From Hydrogenophaga sp. SL48 (GTDB lineage: Bacteria > Pseudomonadota > Gammaproteobacteria > Burkholderiales > Burkholderiaceae_C), in assembly GCF_021729865.1 (NCBI RefSeq), contig NZ_CP063400.1:248001-312000 (forward strand): a stretch of 64,000 bases of DNA, given 5' to 3'. Both the position numbers and the translations under genes were made by a program. Below the pieces are notes generated by a model, which saw nothing but the letters and a program-made list of their open reading frames with translations, searched no databases and was not told the DNA's origin. Positions 59,882 through 64,000 of this stretch are shown in pieces. The stretch's first letter is position 1, and each line of letters opens with the position of its first letter.

Positions 59882-60529
59882 ATGAGCTTTCTTCACCAGC
59901 TCAAGCAACAGGCGCGGGCGCTCCAGTCGGAGCAGGGCGGACAGCAGCAGGGCCTGGAGGCCAACATGGCCGCCACCGAAGCGGCGTGCAAGATCGTCTG
60001 GAACTACTTCACCGAGTTGCCCCGGCAGCTCAACGTGATCGAGCCCGCTGCGGTGCAACTGGGGCTGGACAGGAAGTCCCTGTGGCCCGCCATGAAGCAG
60101 ACCGACTTCCGTTTCGATGCGCGGAAGAAGCGGCTGCGGGACCAGGAGGTTTTTGACTACCTGGCCCTGGGCTGGCGACTCGCCCCCCGGGAGGGTGAAC
60201 CCCTTCGAGGGCAGGTGAGCGTGAACTTTCCGCCCGATCTCGAGCGGGTTCAGCGCCGCTTGCACGCCGGGCATGTGGTTCACGAGCGGCAGGAGCAGCG
60301 CCACCCGGAGTCCAACGCGCTGCTGGCGATCGTTTTTGAGTACGAGATGGCGGCGCGGGCCAGCGTCATGGTGACGCCCGACCACGACAACCTGGTACTC
60401 AGATTCCGCCTGGGCTGTGTGGGGGGCATGGAGATCGTCAACACCAGCGTGCCGGTGGCCCAGCTGAACGGAGCGCTGCTGGACGAGCTGGCCCGGCTGA
60501 TCGTCGGAGAGCCCAGCCGTTTTCTGTGA
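59882..60529 (+). CDS. Conserved protein of unknown function
   Basis: This 215-residue soluble protein from ATG 59882 has an N-terminal helical segment rich in Gln (FLHQLKQQARALQSEQGGQQQ), then a mixed region (TEAACKIVWNYFTELPRQLNVIEPAAVQLGLDRKSLWPAMKQTDFRFDARKKRL) and a beta-rich part (VFDYLALGWRLAP, LVLRFRLGCVGGMEIVNTSVPV). It resembles conserved hypothetical proteins of Burkholderiales, but I know no function. No signal peptide or membrane segment. It follows the MFS gene by 74 bases. Confidence 0.72.
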   Translation: MSFLHQLKQQARALQSEQGGQQQGLEANMAATEAACKIVWNYFTELPRQLNVIEPAAVQLGLDRKSLWPAMKQTDFRFDARKKRLRDQEVFDYLALGWRLAPREGEPLRGQVSVNFPPDLERVQRRLHAGHVVHERQEQRHPESNALLAIVFEYEMAARASVMVTPDHDNLVLRFRLGCVGGMEIVNTSVPVAQLNGALLDELARLIVGEPSRFL

Positions 60530-60531
60530 CC

Positions 60532-60569
60532 GGGTCGTTTTCGACCCCGCCGGGCTCCCGATAATCGGG
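60532..60569. repeat. Two palindromes upstream of the RAYT-like gene
   Basis: GGGTCG-TTTT-CGACCC (60532-60547) and CCCGAT-A-ATCGGG (60557-60569) are two perfect inverted repeats in the 63-base gap before the RAYT-like gene. They could be REP-like sites, or fold as terminator-like hairpins, although no T-run follows. Confidence 0.45.
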
Positions 60570-60592
60570 GACGGAATCAACAGAGGGTGCTC

Positions 60593-61300
60593 ATGGCGCG
60601 ACTGGCTCGACTGACCCTGGCGGGGCAGGTTCATCACGTGATGCTGCGTGGCAACAACCGCCAACCGGTGGTGCGGGACGACGCCGACCGGCAGACCCTG
60701 CTGGACATGTTGGCCGAGCAGGCTTTGCGCCATCGGGTGGCCATGCACGCCTACGTGTTGACCGACAACCAGTTCCAGCTGCTGCTCACCCCGGAGTCTG
60801 CGGAGGGGGTGCCCAAGATGATGCAGGCCGTGGGGCGCAGCTATGTGCGGTATTTCAACACCCGCCATGGGCGCAGCGGCACCCTGTGGGAAGGGCGCTA
60901 CCGCTCGACCCTGATCCAGCCCGAGCGCCATCTGCTGGGCTGCATGACCTGCATGGATCTGGAGCCGGTGAGGGAGCGCCTGGTGGATGACCCCGCCTCT
61001 TTCACATGGTCCAGCCATCGCCACCACATCGGGCAGCTTCACGACAAACGCATCGCAACGCACCCCCTGTACTGGCGGCTGGGGAACACCCCCTTTGCGC
61101 GCGAGGCCGCGTACGCCGAATTGGTGCGTTCGGGCCTGACCGCGCCGCAGATCGAAGCGATGGCCCGGGCGGTGTGGCACGGCTGGCCCCTGGGCGACGC
61201 AACATTCGTGGCCTCGCTCCAGCAACAAACCGATCGTCGCCTGACGCCGGCCAAAGCAGGGCGCCCCGCAAAGACCAGCTCATCCACCTCGGCTTCTTGA
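60593..61300 (+). CDS. REP-associated tyrosine transposase (RAYT)-like protein with altered HUH motif
   Basis: The protein has 235 residues from ATG 60593 (a GTG at 60587 would add two). It is a Y1 (IS200-type) transposase-like domain: start MARLARLTLAGQVHHVMLRGNNRQPV, then AMHAYVLTDNQFQLLLTPES and SYVRYFNTRHGRSGTLWEGRYRSTLI with the likely catalytic Tyr. In active enzymes the middle segment reads NHxHLL, giving the HUH metal pair; here both His are Gln (NQFQLL; codons CAG and CAG). The tyrosine is retained. It therefore seems unable to bind the metal for strand cleavage and may be a DNA-binding relic or a domesticated protein. It is intact over its length with no frameshift. Palindromes flank it upstream and an AT-rich stretch downstream. 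Confidence 0.85.
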   Translation: MARLARLTLAGQVHHVMLRGNNRQPVVRDDADRQTLLDMLAEQALRHRVAMHAYVLTDNQFQLLLTPESAEGVPKMMQAVGRSYVRYFNTRHGRSGTLWEGRYRSTLIQPERHLLGCMTCMDLEPVRERLVDDPASFTWSSHRHHIGQLHDKRIATHPLYWRLGNTPFAREAAYAELVRSGLTAPQIEAMARAVWHGWPLGDATFVASLQQQTDRRLTPAKAGRPAKTSSSTSAS

Positions 61301-61480
61301 GAAAGTTGAATGAAAACAAGGTTGATGTGCTCGATATTGATCTGTCCCTTATTAATTTGTCAAAGTATTTTAAGGTAATTAATAAGAATCTGACCCCAAT
61401 TAATTGTCTTGGCATTTTTGTTGCATTGCACTATCCTTCGCATCCGCCTTTTTGTGCCCACGAACTTTGAAGGAAGCGCC
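61301..61480. other. AT-rich spacer between RAYT-like gene and gltB
   Basis: This 180-base stretch is much richer in A and T than its surroundings. It includes TAATTAATAAGAATCTGACC-CCAATTAATTG (61375-61405), a phrase I associate from memory with sequences beside RAYT genes (GGGGTCAGATTC on the other strand). No further copy of that phrase was found in the window. It also holds the gltB promoter candidate. Confidence 0.5.
61409..61437 (+). promoter_or_regulatory. Candidate gltB promoter
   Basis: TTGGCA (61409-61414), 17 bases and TATCCT (61432-61437) form a reasonable sigma-70 promoter, giving a leader of about 37 bases before the gltB ATG at 61481. Confidence 0.45.

Positions 61481-64000
<2,520 letters not shown>

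Overview
The window is high-GC proteobacterial chromosome, most probably a comamonad of the Betaproteobacteria (order Burkholderiales), possibly Hydrogenophaga-like. This is inferred from 16-stranded porins of the Comamonas/Acidovorax Omp32 type, a C-rich intergenic repeat of a kind I associate with comamonad genomes, System II (ResB/CcsA) cytochrome c maturation, and the order mrcA / pilMNOPQ / aroK-aroB / dgt / gltB. No rRNA, tRNA or CRISPR was seen. Most of the sequence is ordinary core and metabolic genome.

Layout: 1-1.8 kb, two tandem porins. 1.8-3.2 kb, a ComEA-like DNA-binding protein and a DUF3047 lipoprotein. 3.3-10.1 kb, a complete dipeptide/oligopeptide ABC importer with an M20 amidohydrolase embedded in it. 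10.4-12.2 kb, a HexR-like regulator divergent from transaldolase. 12.3-16.8 kb, a membrane-anchored C13 (legumain-like) peptidase, then a translationally coupled pair of vanadium haloperoxidase-like protein and CRTAC1/UnbV beta-propeller. 17-26.3 kb, a D-xylose locus (binding protein, permease, single-domain ATPase, ROK repressor, xylulokinase, xylose isomerase, a second ChvE-like binding protein, a Gfo/Idh/MocA oxidoreductase), followed by an EntS-like MFS exporter. 27.7-29.9 kb, groES-groEL under a CIRCE operator. 30.1-36.3 kb, a fusion of a CruF carotenoid hydratase-like domain with an MpaB/rubber-oxygenase-like domain, a 7TM-DISM protein with a degenerate GGDEF domain, and a triple-PAS histidine kinase.

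36.5-49.6 kb is housekeeping: metK, two LpxL-type acyltransferases, engB, a cytochrome c4, resB-ccsA, msrPQ, lptM, cyaY and mrcA. 49.9-55.5 kb is the type IV pilus operon pilMNOPQ plus a small unrecognised lipoprotein, with visibly lower GC than its surroundings. 55.6-60.5 kb holds aroK, aroB, a dGTPase-like protein, an MFS transporter and an unknown protein. 60.6-61.3 kb is a RAYT-like transposase whose HUH histidines are both glutamine. The window ends inside gltB.

The most unusual item is the CruF-MpaB fusion at 30.1-32.3 kb: a carotenoid/isoprenoid-modifying membrane domain joined to a putative haem oxygenase domain of the family that cleaves polyisoprene. Other items worth following are the Q-x-Q RAYT with flanking palindromes, the orphan ChvE-like protein in the xylose operon, paired candidate XylR operators, and the haloperoxidase/propeller pair with all vanadate ligands kept.
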